From the NCBI GenBank assembly GCA_022616415.1, contig JAKEEU010000426.1, forward strand, positions 27,841 through 91,840: a stretch of 64,000 nt of DNA, given 5' to 3'. Positions 24,991 to 34,448 of this stretch are shown here, in pieces. A model generated the notes under the pieces. That model was not told the DNA's origin, searched no databases, and saw nothing but the letters and a program-made list of their open reading frames with translations. This DNA is from Candidatus Zhuqueibacterota bacterium (GTDB taxonomy: Bacteria > Zhuqueibacterota > Zhuqueibacteria > Zhuqueibacterales > Zhuqueibacteraceae). Each line of letters begins with the position of its first letter. Position 1 is the first letter of the stretch. Both the position numbers and the translations under genes were made by a program.

Positions 24991-26331
24991 CTACCTTTCT
25001 CTTTCTCTGTAAAGCTTGAATAGATTTGCCTTTGCTTGTTGATGGTCCACCTGGTATTGCAGTGCCGTGAGCCACGCCTTTTCGGCCTTTTCAGGAGACC
25101 CGGAAAGCGCGTAAAGCGTGCCGGCATTTACCCAAATATCACTCAGCGACGGATCTATTTTTAAGATATTCTCGAGTTCCTGAATTGCCCGAGTGGTATC
25201 TTGACGTATCAAGTGCAGAATGGCAATATTATTCCTTATCTCAATATTATTTGGTTCCAGGTAAAGCCCGGCTTTGTAAGCGTGCATCGCATCGTTATAA
25301 CGCCCTTCCCGCCGCATGGCATACCCAATGGCGGCGAACGTCAGCGGATCTTTACTGGAGAGCGCGCTCTCTTGCAACAAATTGATTTTTGCTTCGGCTT
25401 GCCGGTGGTTTTCGGCTAGATCCAAATGTTTCTGAGCCCGTTCCGGCTGCTTTAGGCGGACGAGAGCCTGCCCCAGGTTATAATGCGCGCCGGCATGCCA
25501 CGGCTGCTCCTTCAAGACCCTTTGAAGGTACGGCATGGCTTCCTCTGCTCTACCGAGGCTCACCAGTAGCGATCCGGTCAAGTACGCGTGACTCACTTCA
25601 TCCGGTTTCAGGCTTAAGGCGATCATCGCATGCCGAAGCGCCTCCTGAAGATGACCTTCATCCTGCTCCAGAAAAGCCATACTGGAAAAAGCCGGAGCGT
25701 AAGTACTGTCCAAGGATATTGCACGCTCAAATGCAACCCTGGCGCTATCAAATTCCGTTTGTTCGACATACGCACGCCCCAGGCCGCGCCACACTGTCGG
25801 GGAATTCTCCTGCTCCAGAGCTTTCCTATAATATCCAATCGCATTCTCGAAATGGCGTTCCCTGTACTCGTTGTTCGCAATATTGTGCCATACTCCTCGA
25901 TAGTTGGGATCCAGGTCGAGTACGGCATCATACTCAGATCTGGCTTCGGCGAACCTGCCGAGCTCGGAGAAAATACGAGCCCGTTGAAAATGGACGCTTG
26001 GCGACTTCGGAGAATATAGCGCGGCACTGTCCACCAAAGCCAGGGCGGCCAGAAATTCATGTTGCGTCATCGCCTCATTTGCTTTGAAAAGCAAAGAAAC
26101 CGACCGGTTCTGTACCTCCGTAGATACCGTGTTTTGCCCGCACGAACTGACGATGAAAAGCAAAGCCATGGCGAAAAACCCAACGCGGACGAGCCGCAAC
26201 CAAACTTCACCACAAAGGCACAAAGAACACAAAGCCTTTTCGTTTTTTTTCTTTGTGAACTTTGTGCCTTTGTGGTGTAAAAATCTTTGCTTTTTTTGCA
26301 CAGATTTGACTATAAAGAGACTAACCATCAT
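24991..26331 (-). CDS. TPR lipoprotein with a repeat-derived N-terminal extension
   Basis: The frame of 446 aa begins at ATG 26331, overlapping the stop of the gene upstream (ATGA). Residues about 19-42 are coded by the palindrome at 26209-26276, giving an odd, basic, Cys-rich stretch. The lipoprotein signal comes only after it: RVGFFAMALLFIVSSCGQ (Cys63). A later start (TTG 26199 or ATG 26169) would give a normal signal. Below it, about ten TPRs run to the end (SVHFQRARIFSELGRFAEAR, AHYNLGQALVRLKQPERAQK, DIWVNAGTLYALSGSPEKAE). The upstream start is supported by coupling and the downstream one by signal-peptide shape; the choice is open. Confidence 0.82.
   Translation of the reverse strand: MMVSLFIVKSVQKKQRFLHHKGTKFTKKKNEKALCSLCLCGEVWLRLVRVGFFAMALLFIVSSCGQNTVSTEVQNRSVSLLFKANEAMTQHEFLAALALVDSAALYSPKSPSVHFQRARIFSELGRFAEARSEYDAVLDLDPNYRGVWHNIANNEYRERHFENAIGYYRKALEQENSPTVWRGLGRAYVEQTEFDSARVAFERAISLDSTYAPAFSSMAFLEQDEGHLQEALRHAMIALSLKPDEVSHAYLTGSLLVSLGRAEEAMPYLQRVLKEQPWHAGAHYNLGQALVRLKQPERAQKHLDLAENHRQAEAKINLLQESALSSKDPLTFAAIGYAMRREGRYNDAMHAYKAGLYLEPNNIEIRNNIAILHLIRQDTTRAIQELENILKIDPSLSDIWVNAGTLYALSGSPEKAEKAWLTALQYQVDHQQAKANLFKLYRERER
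26209..26276. repeat. Palindrome ACCACAAAGGCACAAAG inside a gene start
   Basis: Left arm 26209-26234 and right arm 26251-26276 match at about 24 of 26 bases; the core unit is CACAAAGGCACAAAG. The loop is T-rich. It lies within the first 42 codons of the TPR gene and keeps the frame open. Confidence 0.75.
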
Positions 26332-27587
26332 TGGTCTCTGCCTTCCAATTCTTTGAGATACTTTTCAGGCAACGGATCGTTCGGATTATATTTGCGGGCT
26401 TTCCGGAAAGCCATTCCTGCTTCGGCAGTTTGACCGATTGCGGCAAGACCAACCCCCAGATTAAGCCAGCCATCGGCAAACGTTGAGTCAATGGCAACGA
26501 GCTCGCGATACATCGCCATGGCAGTGGTGGTGTCTGCATTCAACATGTGCAGAGTGGCCAAATTGCATTGAAAAGCCAGGCTGATCGGGCCAAGTGATTT
26601 GGCAACGTTAGCGGCATGAATAGCTTTTTCAATTTGGCCGGAACGAGCAAGGACGTCACTGTAGTTGAGCCATATTCCCTGCTGATCAGGGTTGCTTCTT
26701 GCCAAATTCTCCCAATCCTGGAGCGTTCGAACCTGTTTTGTCAAGTTCTCAGCTCGCGCCAGGTAGCTCTTTCCAAGCTCGACCTCCTGCGCACGGACTA
26801 ATGCCTGTCCCAGACTATAATTTGCCCAATAATTCCAAGGTTGTGTTTCAACGACGGTCTTGAATTCGGCCGCAGCCTCGGCAGCTTGACCATTGAGCAG
26901 GAGAATACTGCCATAAACATATCGGTAGTTTGGATTGTCCGGCATAAGCCGAAGGCCGCTTCGTATATACCCCAGGGCTGATTCAAGTTCTCCTTCATTC
27001 TTGAAAAGCGTGCCCAACCGCATATAGGCAGTCGCCATCGTGGAGTCCGCTTCGATTGCAGCCATATACATCATCTTGGCGCTATCAGGTCGGGACAATG
27101 CTTCGTATGCCCGGCCTTTTTGCAGAGCCACGGAGGCCTTCACCTCCGAACCCTTCTCACCGTCATAGAACCCAAGTGCCCTGCGAGGCTCCCCTTTCCT
27201 CAGCGCCGTGTTGCCCAAATTCAGATGGATGCCCGGATAGTTCCGGTCTATTTCCAGAATACGCTTATAGGCTTTCTCTGCATTGTCGAATTGCAGCAAC
27301 TGGGTATAAATCATCCCCTCGAGCATCCAGATGTCGGCCAAATCAGGCTCGTAATAGGCGGCACTATCGGCCAGAAATAGCGCTTGGCCATATCTGCCTT
27401 CCTTATACAGATACTCGGCCTGCACAAGGAATTGAACAGCCTTTGGATGGGCTGCCTTGCGCCGGGCTTCGATATCGCTTTTATCACGGCAGCCTATAAT
27501 GGAAAATAGGAATATAAGAATAACAAGAATACGGGAGGGCACTGGATCCTTGCAGAAGGCGCGTGCGGCAAAGACCGGATTTTTCAT
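26328..27587 (-). CDS. TPR lipoprotein, long form
   Basis: The start ATG 27587 is chosen; the TTG at 27599 would fall in the T-tract of the terminator. The 419-aa protein has a lipoprotein signal (ILIFLFSIIGC, Cys33). About ten TPRs fill residues 48-415 (DIWMLEGMIYTQLLQFDNAE, YWANYSLGQALVRAQEVELG, DGWLNLGVGLAAIGQTAEAG). It is the first gene after the terminator that ends the TonB/T9SS/PorV group, and it overlaps the next TPR gene by four bases. It is the full-length paralogue of the shortened gene at 15223. Confidence 0.88.
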   Translation of the reverse strand: MKNPVFAARAFCKDPVPSRILVILIFLFSIIGCRDKSDIEARRKAAHPKAVQFLVQAEYLYKEGRYGQALFLADSAAYYEPDLADIWMLEGMIYTQLLQFDNAEKAYKRILEIDRNYPGIHLNLGNTALRKGEPRRALGFYDGEKGSEVKASVALQKGRAYEALSRPDSAKMMYMAAIEADSTMATAYMRLGTLFKNEGELESALGYIRSGLRLMPDNPNYRYVYGSILLLNGQAAEAAAEFKTVVETQPWNYWANYSLGQALVRAQEVELGKSYLARAENLTKQVRTLQDWENLARSNPDQQGIWLNYSDVLARSGQIEKAIHAANVAKSLGPISLAFQCNLATLHMLNADTTTAMAMYRELVAIDSTFADGWLNLGVGLAAIGQTAEAGMAFRKARKYNPNDPLPEKYLKELEGRDQ

Positions 27588-27597
27588 AATTGGAACC

Positions 27598-27643
27598 AAA
27601 AAAAAGCTGCCGGCGATAAGGTCAAAGCACCATCGCCGACAGC
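27598..27643 (-). terminator. Intrinsic terminator after PorV-like gene
   Basis: On the minus strand GCTGTCGGCGAT and ATCGCCGGCAGC form a 12-bp stem with one G-T type pair, followed by eight T. It lies 30 bases after the stop of the PorV-like gene and before the TPR operon. Confidence 0.85.
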
Positions 27644-27672
27644 ATTATTTGCACTGGGCTACTTTAAAGCCA

Positions 27673-28716
27673 CTAGAAGCTGAACTTGGCTGTGAAGCGG
27701 TTTACGTTATCAAACACACCGAAGCTGGTGTATGAATAGTCCAACATAAACCCAAACGTGTCAAAATCTTTGTGGAGACCGCCCCCCAGCGAAATGCCTT
27801 CTTCATCCGTTGGCGTCACGTAACCGGCACGCAATGAGACTAGATTCATTAAGACGTACTCGGCGCCGATTTTAAGCTGCTCGGAGAAATCGCGAGGGCG
27901 TTCGGTATCCACCCTGAGCACCAGCGAATGCCTATTAGGATCCCTTGTGGTGAAGTCCAGCAGATCCATCGAGAGGCCAATTCTAAAGGTAAGTGGCAGC
28001 TCGAAGTTTTCCTCTTCATACTTTACTTCACCCGCGAAGTTGCGCGCAGCCATGCCCAGGGTCAGGCTCTTAAACCCGGTACGGTAGATAATTCCAAAGT
28101 CAGCCGCGATCACTGATTCTTCATATTTTTTGTATTGATCACCGTTCGTCGTGCTGATCAGCGCAGTGGCAAGATTTTCGCTCACGTATTTAGCCTGCGC
28201 ACCGAACGAGAACCTATCCGACAACTGCCTCGAATAGCCAATACCCAAAACCCAAGCCGTCGGCGTGTATGAATCGGTAAGGCGGTAACCTTGCGCACTG
28301 GCGTCAATAGCCGTGCCTTGAATTTCACCAGCATCGACGTTCATGAAGGATACGCCAAAAACACCGTACTCGCCATTACTTGGTCGATAGGAGGCAGCAA
28401 AGGCATTGTAGTTAATGTCAGCAATCCACTGAGTGATGCCGGCAGCCACACTAAATGTTTTATCCTGCCATCCCACCGTTGCCGGATTATAAAACAAGCC
28501 TACCGCTCCGCTGCTCATGTCAACCGTAGCGGCGTTGCCAAGAGCAGCCGCACGCGCATCGACTGAGAAAGCCAGGAACTTCATTCCCGTCTGTCCGCGT
28601 TTTTCAGTTACGACCTCATCGGCTGGCGACTGAGAAAACGCGGATCCGGCTATGCCTAGAATCAGCAGGGACAGCAGCACTCCCAGGCATGTGCGACTCT
28701 TCATTCTTTTTGTCAT
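27673..28716 (-). CDS. PorV/PorQ-family outer-membrane protein
   Basis: A 347-aa beta-barrel protein with signal peptide (LLILGIAGSAFSQ). Residues after it read MKFLAFSVDARAAALGNAAT, the classic PorV/PorQ (UPF0164) start, then GAVGLFYNPATVGWQDK. Later strands include FGAQAKYVSENLATAL, GIIYRTGFKSLTLGMAARNF and LRAGYVTPTDEEGISLGGGL, and the protein ends TAKFSF with a terminal aromatic. PorV proteins shuttle or hold T9SS cargo at the outer membrane. The gene follows the sorting-domain protein on the same strand by 42 bases and closes that operon. Confidence 0.92.
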   Translation of the reverse strand: MTKRMKSRTCLGVLLSLLILGIAGSAFSQSPADEVVTEKRGQTGMKFLAFSVDARAAALGNAATVDMSSGAVGLFYNPATVGWQDKTFSVAAGITQWIADINYNAFAASYRPSNGEYGVFGVSFMNVDAGEIQGTAIDASAQGYRLTDSYTPTAWVLGIGYSRQLSDRFSFGAQAKYVSENLATALISTTNGDQYKKYEESVIAADFGIIYRTGFKSLTLGMAARNFAGEVKYEEENFELPLTFRIGLSMDLLDFTTRDPNRHSLVLRVDTERPRDFSEQLKIGAEYVLMNLVSLRAGYVTPTDEEGISLGGGLHKDFDTFGFMLDYSYTSFGVFDNVNRFTAKFSF

Positions 28717-28758
28717 GGTTATTTTCCTCTCAATTCCAAACGATTCGGTGAAACCGCG

Positions 28759-30924
28759 TTATCTAATCACGGTGAATTTCTTGATGGTCTCGGCTCCGGT
28801 CTCATTGTCCTTGATATGGGCAATATAAAGACCGCTCACGATCACCTGGTTGCCATCGGTGGACAAATTCCAGAATTCGTCGCCACTGCCATTGGTGTGT
28901 TCGATTCTCTTCACCAACTCACCCAACTGCGTATAAATGCTGATCGTACATTGACCGGGAATCTCGAGAAAAGCCAACCTGGTGGCAAATTGAGATGGCC
29001 AGCGTACACTCCCTTCAGCCTGGGCTATACTCAACGGATTCGGAACAATCACCACATCATCGATCTCGGCTCCCGGGCGACGCGTCAAGGCCGCAGGCAA
29101 ATATGTTTGCGTATGATATCTCCCACTCTTCAGCCGGACCCCCGTAGGCGTCAAACCGGTTGCATTGGTATTGACATTTGCGGCAACCGCTTGAATATAG
29201 TAAAAGTACTGAATACCGCGTTGCGCGGCATTATCCTCATAGGAGCGCGCGGAGCCAGGCACAGTTGTGAGCAGCGAATAGCCACCCGGGTCGTCGAAGC
29301 GGGTAGGGCCACGCCAGATCTCGAACTGGCCAGGGGCCGACTCACCGGGAAACAATGTCCATGCCAGTGAAATCTTATCCGGGCTGGAGGTCACAGTAAA
29401 GGTCGCCGGTGGACGTGGCGGATCCGGAATGTTGAATCCGGATTCATAATTCGCTTTGGCGCGTTCAAAAGTCTGGAAGAGAGAGTCCCGTGTGGTCATG
29501 ACCCACTCGTTCTTGGCCATGGATATGCCATTCCATGTGATGGGTGTGGTTTCAGGCAGCCCCCGCCGGTTGTTCAGTTGGTATTGGCGGCCGATCACTT
29601 CTCTGGCATCCGTTGTCAGGCCAGCAACGGCACGCGCGTTGACAAAATGCACACTTTGACCGATGGCCAGGTTATACGGGCCATACGCTTCAGCGAAAGC
29701 AACCCCGCCGGCGTCGGGTGCGCTGGTCATATACGCTGACGTTGCTGAGACGTATGGCCCGGGCAGGGTGTTCGGCGAATTGGTGCCATAGGTAAAGTTG
29801 CCATCCGGCTGAACGAGGTCCGCATGGTGCGGGTACATGCGCCGATTTCCGCCAACTTGCGTGGCACCTTCCATCCAATTGTGATATATACGCGCCATCT
29901 GGTCGGCATTAAATTCATCGTGTGCCCAGTCTGAATGATCGGTTCCGATCGCGAGTGTTGTGCTCGGCTGACCGGGATCGTTGACCGTGTTTCCAGGTCC
30001 GGTGTCGGCATGCAGGTAAACGCGGCCATTCATCTGGGCGTTTGCCAGACGACCAAGGGAATCGTCGGAAGCGGACCATTGCGTTATTGTACCCATCATG
30101 GGGCCGCCCAGAATGCTCCATTCAGCGCGGTCGGGCGCATGGCCTGACCAGGCATATTGCGCAAAGAAATCGACGCCATAATCCTCATGCCCGTCGCCAA
30201 CGGCGTCATTCATGGTTTGCTGCCCCCAGGCATTGGCGTTGTTATTTGACCATGCCGACCCCAGGTGGCCCGAAGTCCGGGTCATCAAAAAGACATACAC
30301 GCCCTCGAGGGGAGCGTTCAACTCCGCACTTCCATCGCCATTTACGTCACCGGTATTGGTGATGGTGTACTCGATAATGTGATAGTTATCGTGGTACTCC
30401 TGACTCCAGGCGTACGCGGTGCGTTCAAACTCCAGACCAAGACTCGTGGTCCACTTCGCAACCAGTTGTCGTTCCGAGGCCAGGCTGGGATCAGGATCCG
30501 AGTCCAAGACTACAAAGCGGCGAAACGACTCCGCTCCATCTACGGTCACCTGGGTCATAAACCGGCTGCGGGTCTCAAATGATATGGGAACAAATGCAAT
30601 AGGATCCTGCCTCGGCCCATGAGACACGACTTTATAATCCCAGTGCCGGCCCTCGGCGTCGGTAAAATTTCGGACGCCTACCCTCATCGCGGATGAGCGA
30701 AGATTACCGGACTCACGATCGATGGCCGGAAATCTCATTTCCGAATTTTCCCCAGGCTCCTGCTCACGCGTGGTCCCCACACCGGAATAAGGAGACTCCA
30801 GGGCGCCAATGCTCAACCATTTATGTTCGATTTGAGCAAAGGCATCTCCGGAAGCCATAATCAGGAGCAGCGCCAATGCTGCTGCTCCTAAATATTTGGC
30901 GTATGAATGATTGTGCTTGTTCAT
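28759..30924 (-). CDS. Secreted protein with T9SS type A C-terminal sorting domain
   Basis: A 721-aa protein with signal peptide (LLLIMASGDAFAQ). The large N-terminal region (30-500) is not recognised, though it has an acidic calcium-like run (DVNGDGSAEL). Residues about 515-610 form a Fn3-like domain (PPATFTVTSSPDKISLAWTL). The last 80 residues are a T9SS sorting domain (VVIVPNPLS ... CTISIYTQLGELVKRIEH ... SGLYIAHIKD ... KKFTVIR). The product should cross the outer membrane and stay on the surface. Its place between a TonB receptor and a PorV-like gene supports this. Confidence 0.9.
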   Translation of the reverse strand: MNKHNHSYAKYLGAAALALLLIMASGDAFAQIEHKWLSIGALESPYSGVGTTREQEPGENSEMRFPAIDRESGNLRSSAMRVGVRNFTDAEGRHWDYKVVSHGPRQDPIAFVPISFETRSRFMTQVTVDGAESFRRFVVLDSDPDPSLASERQLVAKWTTSLGLEFERTAYAWSQEYHDNYHIIEYTITNTGDVNGDGSAELNAPLEGVYVFLMTRTSGHLGSAWSNNNANAWGQQTMNDAVGDGHEDYGVDFFAQYAWSGHAPDRAEWSILGGPMMGTITQWSASDDSLGRLANAQMNGRVYLHADTGPGNTVNDPGQPSTTLAIGTDHSDWAHDEFNADQMARIYHNWMEGATQVGGNRRMYPHHADLVQPDGNFTYGTNSPNTLPGPYVSATSAYMTSAPDAGGVAFAEAYGPYNLAIGQSVHFVNARAVAGLTTDAREVIGRQYQLNNRRGLPETTPITWNGISMAKNEWVMTTRDSLFQTFERAKANYESGFNIPDPPRPPATFTVTSSPDKISLAWTLFPGESAPGQFEIWRGPTRFDDPGGYSLLTTVPGSARSYEDNAAQRGIQYFYYIQAVAANVNTNATGLTPTGVRLKSGRYHTQTYLPAALTRRPGAEIDDVVIVPNPLSIAQAEGSVRWPSQFATRLAFLEIPGQCTISIYTQLGELVKRIEHTNGSGDEFWNLSTDGNQVIVSGLYIAHIKDNETGAETIKKFTVIR

Positions 30925-30985
30925 GGACGATTGTTTCCTTCGTTAGGGTTCTCATATTTGAAACGAAAGAGCTGATCCGATCTTT

Positions 30986-33900
30986 CTACAATGACAAGCG
31001 CAGACCCAGTATGAATGCACGTGGGTTCAAGAAAGTACGATAGGTTTCGTTCGGCATATCGATATAGGCTTTGCTATCCAAAACCTGCTTGACAAAACCT
31101 TGATCCGCATCTACCCAGGCGCCGCCCCGCAGCTCATAGTACTTCGCAGCCGCAGCGTCATAACCGAGCACGCGCCTTCCCGCCTCGAGTGCGCCTATCC
31201 CCGAGATCAATCCATCCAGCGCAGCCTTGTTGGCCGCCACTTCGATGGGCACAAACGCCACATTATTGGGCCGATAATCGCCGGGCCGGTCATTGCCAGG
31301 AATGTTGGTGTAGGTACTGATATCGCGATCACCAAAAACCTTCGGGTTGAGGTGCAGTGATGTCATGTAGGCATCATAGTCAGACGAGTTATTACCCGGC
31401 CCTTCAAACGGCCCGCCGTTTACGTCGTTAAAGAACGGCACACCGGCCGTCGAGAAAAACATATAGCGCAGATTCAAGGCATTGTTGATATCGAGGAAAA
31501 GAGTTGCGCGGCGCGACCCGAATTTTAGATCTTTGCTCAAACGCAGGTCGAGGTTCCAGAAATCGCGCATCTGCACGTTTTGCTCCAAGCCGCGAAGCGT
31601 AGCGCCGCTGGGACCGGCCCAGGTAAAATAATCTCCCGAACGGTACTCACCCAGGAGATTCAGACGCCAATCTCCGAGCAGCGTGCCGTAATCCCGAGGC
31701 ACCAGGACCTCGAGGTTAAGGTTGGCAAACGGCTGGGCGATGGGCCGATTCTGAAAGTTGTCATTCGTTGTGCGCAAATAGTCGGTTTGCTCGACCAGGT
31801 TCTGGTAATTTTGCTCGAATCCGAAATCCCCCTGCTTGGTCTGCAGATAGGTGTAGGTCACGAAGCCGTGCAGCCAGCGACCGGAGAACTTATTCAGAGT
31901 CAACTCGAGGCCACGGACGTCGCTATAGTTGAATGGTACCCGCTGTTCGTATTGGGTGGAGGCATCGAAGCTGGTGAAGGTGATATAGGCCGGCTGATCC
32001 GCGAGGTCGCGGTAGTAGCCGGATACACGAACCAGGTACTGATCGGCGAAACTGTGATCGTACCCCAACTCGTAAGCAACCGTCTTCTGAAACGGCATCG
32101 ATGGGTCTCCAATCCTGCCCAATTTGCCATCCTTGCGCTCCTCGAACTCATACAGGCTGGTCGGGTCGAGGTTCTGGCGGAAATGCCCGTAGTTGAAATA
32201 AAGTTTGCTGACAACGGAAATGGGGAAAGAGACACCCAGACGCGGGCTCAAATCCAACTGCTTATCCGCAGCGGCCCTGTCCAGCTCCTGACTGAGAAGC
32301 TCTTCGTCAGCCCGCGTTTTCACTTTCGCCGGGCTGAAAGCACGCGTATACGGGTCGTACACCCACCAATCGCTGTTGGGATTGAAATACTCCAGACGCA
32401 ATCCCAAATTCATGATCATGCCCTTGAACTCGAGCTTGTCCTGAGCGTAAAGGGCGGCCTGCCACGGCGTTGCATTAAAGACTTGAAATGACCTTTGAAC
32501 GTGCGAAATGTTCGCGTCGAAAGAACCTGCTTTAAAGTCATAGTCGTTGGTGATAATCTCGAAACCTGCCTTGATCTGATTCACGCGGTCGAACTGGGTG
32601 GTGTAATCGAAATTAGCCGTTATGAGTTTGACGTTGGTGGTATCGCGTCCGCGAGCCCAGTGACCACCCAGGCGGAGCTCGGAGCCCGGACCCGTAACCG
32701 GCGCCGACTGCCATCCGAATGGCGCTTCATTTAACTGATAGCCGTCGATGGTTTCGTTCACCGTAGTCAGATCCCTGGCTTCGCCCGGGCCGGTGAGGTA
32801 ATCCGACTCACTGTATTGCAGGCGGGCTTCATAGAAGCTCTTCGTGCTCAGGCTGTGGGTGAGCTTTACGCCAAAGACGTTGCGATCGACATCGGTCAGG
32901 GCATGCCGGTCAAATGCGAACAAGGTACTGCGACCGGTATGGTCATTTATGTCGCTGACAATACCCTGCCATTCCCAGGGGTAGTGCGGCGTAAGGCCAA
33001 GGATGGGCGCACTATTGTCAAGTCGCGCAAAGTCCGTATAGGCCGTCCCCTTTTCACGCGAAATCAAACCGAGCCCTGAAACCTTCATTTTGGGGGTCAG
33101 GCTGGCGACCAGTTTGAACTGCGTACTTTGGGTGGTATAAGCATCTCTGTTCTGCCGATAGAGATAAGGCTGCGTTACATTACGATAGGACAAAAGGAAG
33201 CGCAGGTCGCCAAGCTTGTCGCTCAAACCCGGAACGAGCGGACCGCCGACGGTGACGTCGAGGTCATGACCATCTTGATTTGAGAAATCTTTTCTGGTAT
33301 GGTACCTATAGATTTTCTCCATCATGGCCGCGGTCGCCGTGAGCTCATTGCCGAAATCATCCTTTACCGGCACGCCTTCAAACGCGTTCCAACCGCCAAA
33401 TACCGGATATTGCCTTCGGGTATATGTATCCCAGGCGCCACTGGCCGTGCCGCCTCCTTTAACCGCAGGATCGAAATAAGGGCGCATCCAGTAGGCATTC
33501 GGATCATTGGGCTTACCGTCAAAATTCATATCCTGAGCCGGTATGTAGCGCCCAAACAGATCAGCGGTATATCTTGCAGATGGCGTCTTGGAGGTTACCT
33601 GAATGACGCCCGAACGCGCATTGCCGTATTCGGCGTTAAACCCTCCGGTCTGGATTTGCACTTCGTCAAGAGCCGTAAGACTGACACCGGTAAAAGGCTC
33701 GTTGTCGCGGCCGTCACGCAGAGAGATACCGTCAACGCTATATGCAAGCTGGGCCGTTGGGGCTCCACGAATACTCATGTCGGGCTCAACACCGGCTTGC
33801 AGTGTAACAACCCTGTCAACCCCGGCAATCGGCAGATATTCAACGGCCTCCGATTGCACGTTCACTACGTTGGCAGAAACGTCCGGCTCCACGAGAGGAC

Positions 33901-34252
33901 GATTAGCAACGATCGTAACCGCTTCTCCGGCCACAGCTTCGGACTTAAGGTCAAAATTGATTGTGGTTGTTTGGTTAATGCTGACACGCACATCGGAGAT
34001 GGCCATTTTTGCATAACCAATGAAAGTCGTCCGCAACGTGTAGCTCCCGGGAGGAACATTGAGTATGGTATAATATCCCTTCGCGTCGGTTGCAGCGCCG
34101 AGGGCTGTCCCGGTAATAACAACATTTGCCCCGGGAAGGGGTTCGCCGGTATTCTTCTCCCGAATTTGCCCGCTAATCTTACCGGTTTGCGCAAACGTAA
34201 GGGCAGGCATAATGATTATCGCAAGGTGAATGAGTAACCTACAGCATTTCAT
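30986..34252 (-). CDS. TonB-dependent receptor with CarboxypepD_reg-like N-terminus
   Basis: A 1088-aa outer-membrane receptor. Signal peptide to about LTFAQ; residues 23-105 are the CarboxypepD_reg-like domain (GKISGQIREKNTGEPLPGAN, SYTLRTTFIGYAKM). The plug follows (VDRVVTLQAGVEPDMSIRG, DGISLRDGRDNEPF, GGFNAEYGNARSGVIQVTSK). The barrel has typical strands and ends FILGLRLSL with a terminal Leu. Substrate is unknown; the lack of a SusD gene argues against a standard Bacteroides starch-type system. AAGGAAGG precedes the start at a good distance. It leads the group receptor > T9SS cargo > PorV-like. Confidence 0.93.
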   Translation of the reverse strand: MKCCRLLIHLAIIIMPALTFAQTGKISGQIREKNTGEPLPGANVVITGTALGAATDAKGYYTILNVPPGSYTLRTTFIGYAKMAISDVRVSINQTTTINFDLKSEAVAGEAVTIVANRPLVEPDVSANVVNVQSEAVEYLPIAGVDRVVTLQAGVEPDMSIRGAPTAQLAYSVDGISLRDGRDNEPFTGVSLTALDEVQIQTGGFNAEYGNARSGVIQVTSKTPSARYTADLFGRYIPAQDMNFDGKPNDPNAYWMRPYFDPAVKGGGTASGAWDTYTRRQYPVFGGWNAFEGVPVKDDFGNELTATAAMMEKIYRYHTRKDFSNQDGHDLDVTVGGPLVPGLSDKLGDLRFLLSYRNVTQPYLYRQNRDAYTTQSTQFKLVASLTPKMKVSGLGLISREKGTAYTDFARLDNSAPILGLTPHYPWEWQGIVSDINDHTGRSTLFAFDRHALTDVDRNVFGVKLTHSLSTKSFYEARLQYSESDYLTGPGEARDLTTVNETIDGYQLNEAPFGWQSAPVTGPGSELRLGGHWARGRDTTNVKLITANFDYTTQFDRVNQIKAGFEIITNDYDFKAGSFDANISHVQRSFQVFNATPWQAALYAQDKLEFKGMIMNLGLRLEYFNPNSDWWVYDPYTRAFSPAKVKTRADEELLSQELDRAAADKQLDLSPRLGVSFPISVVSKLYFNYGHFRQNLDPTSLYEFEERKDGKLGRIGDPSMPFQKTVAYELGYDHSFADQYLVRVSGYYRDLADQPAYITFTSFDASTQYEQRVPFNYSDVRGLELTLNKFSGRWLHGFVTYTYLQTKQGDFGFEQNYQNLVEQTDYLRTTNDNFQNRPIAQPFANLNLEVLVPRDYGTLLGDWRLNLLGEYRSGDYFTWAGPSGATLRGLEQNVQMRDFWNLDLRLSKDLKFGSRRATLFLDINNALNLRYMFFSTAGVPFFNDVNGGPFEGPGNNSSDYDAYMTSLHLNPKVFGDRDISTYTNIPGNDRPGDYRPNNVAFVPIEVAANKAALDGLISGIGALEAGRRVLGYDAAAAKYYELRGGAWVDADQGFVKQVLDSKAYIDMPNETYRTFLNPRAFILGLRLSL

Positions 34253-34325
34253 AAGACACCTTCCTTACTTTTGGTTCAGTATGACAGCAATGACTTTTGG
34301 TTAGAACGCTTTGATTGGTGCCTTC

Positions 34326-34448
34326 TCAACCGGAGTTTGAGAGCTGACAAGTGCCAGTGGTGCCGGCATCAAGCTCTGACCACGCCACAACGCACACCAA
34401 TGCGCCCATGGTGAGAACACCGAACAACCTGATAAGTGAAGCCTTCAT
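34326..34448 (-). CDS. Small exported peptide upstream of the TonB receptor
   Basis: A 40-aa ORF starts at ATG 34448, six bases after a near-perfect AGGAGGAGGG site. It begins MKASLIRLFGVLTMGALVCV, a signal-peptide-like stretch, and ends in a polar tail TGTCQLSNSG with one Cys. No family is recognised. It is 73 bases upstream of the receptor and could be a small lipoprotein-like factor, a leader peptide, or the start of a truncated gene. Confidence 0.5.
   Translation of the reverse strand: MKASLIRLFGVLTMGALVCVVAWSELDAGTTGTCQLSNSG

Noticed and set aside
33299..34237. 312-codon plus-strand frame
   Set aside because: Antisense to the plug domain of the TonB receptor.
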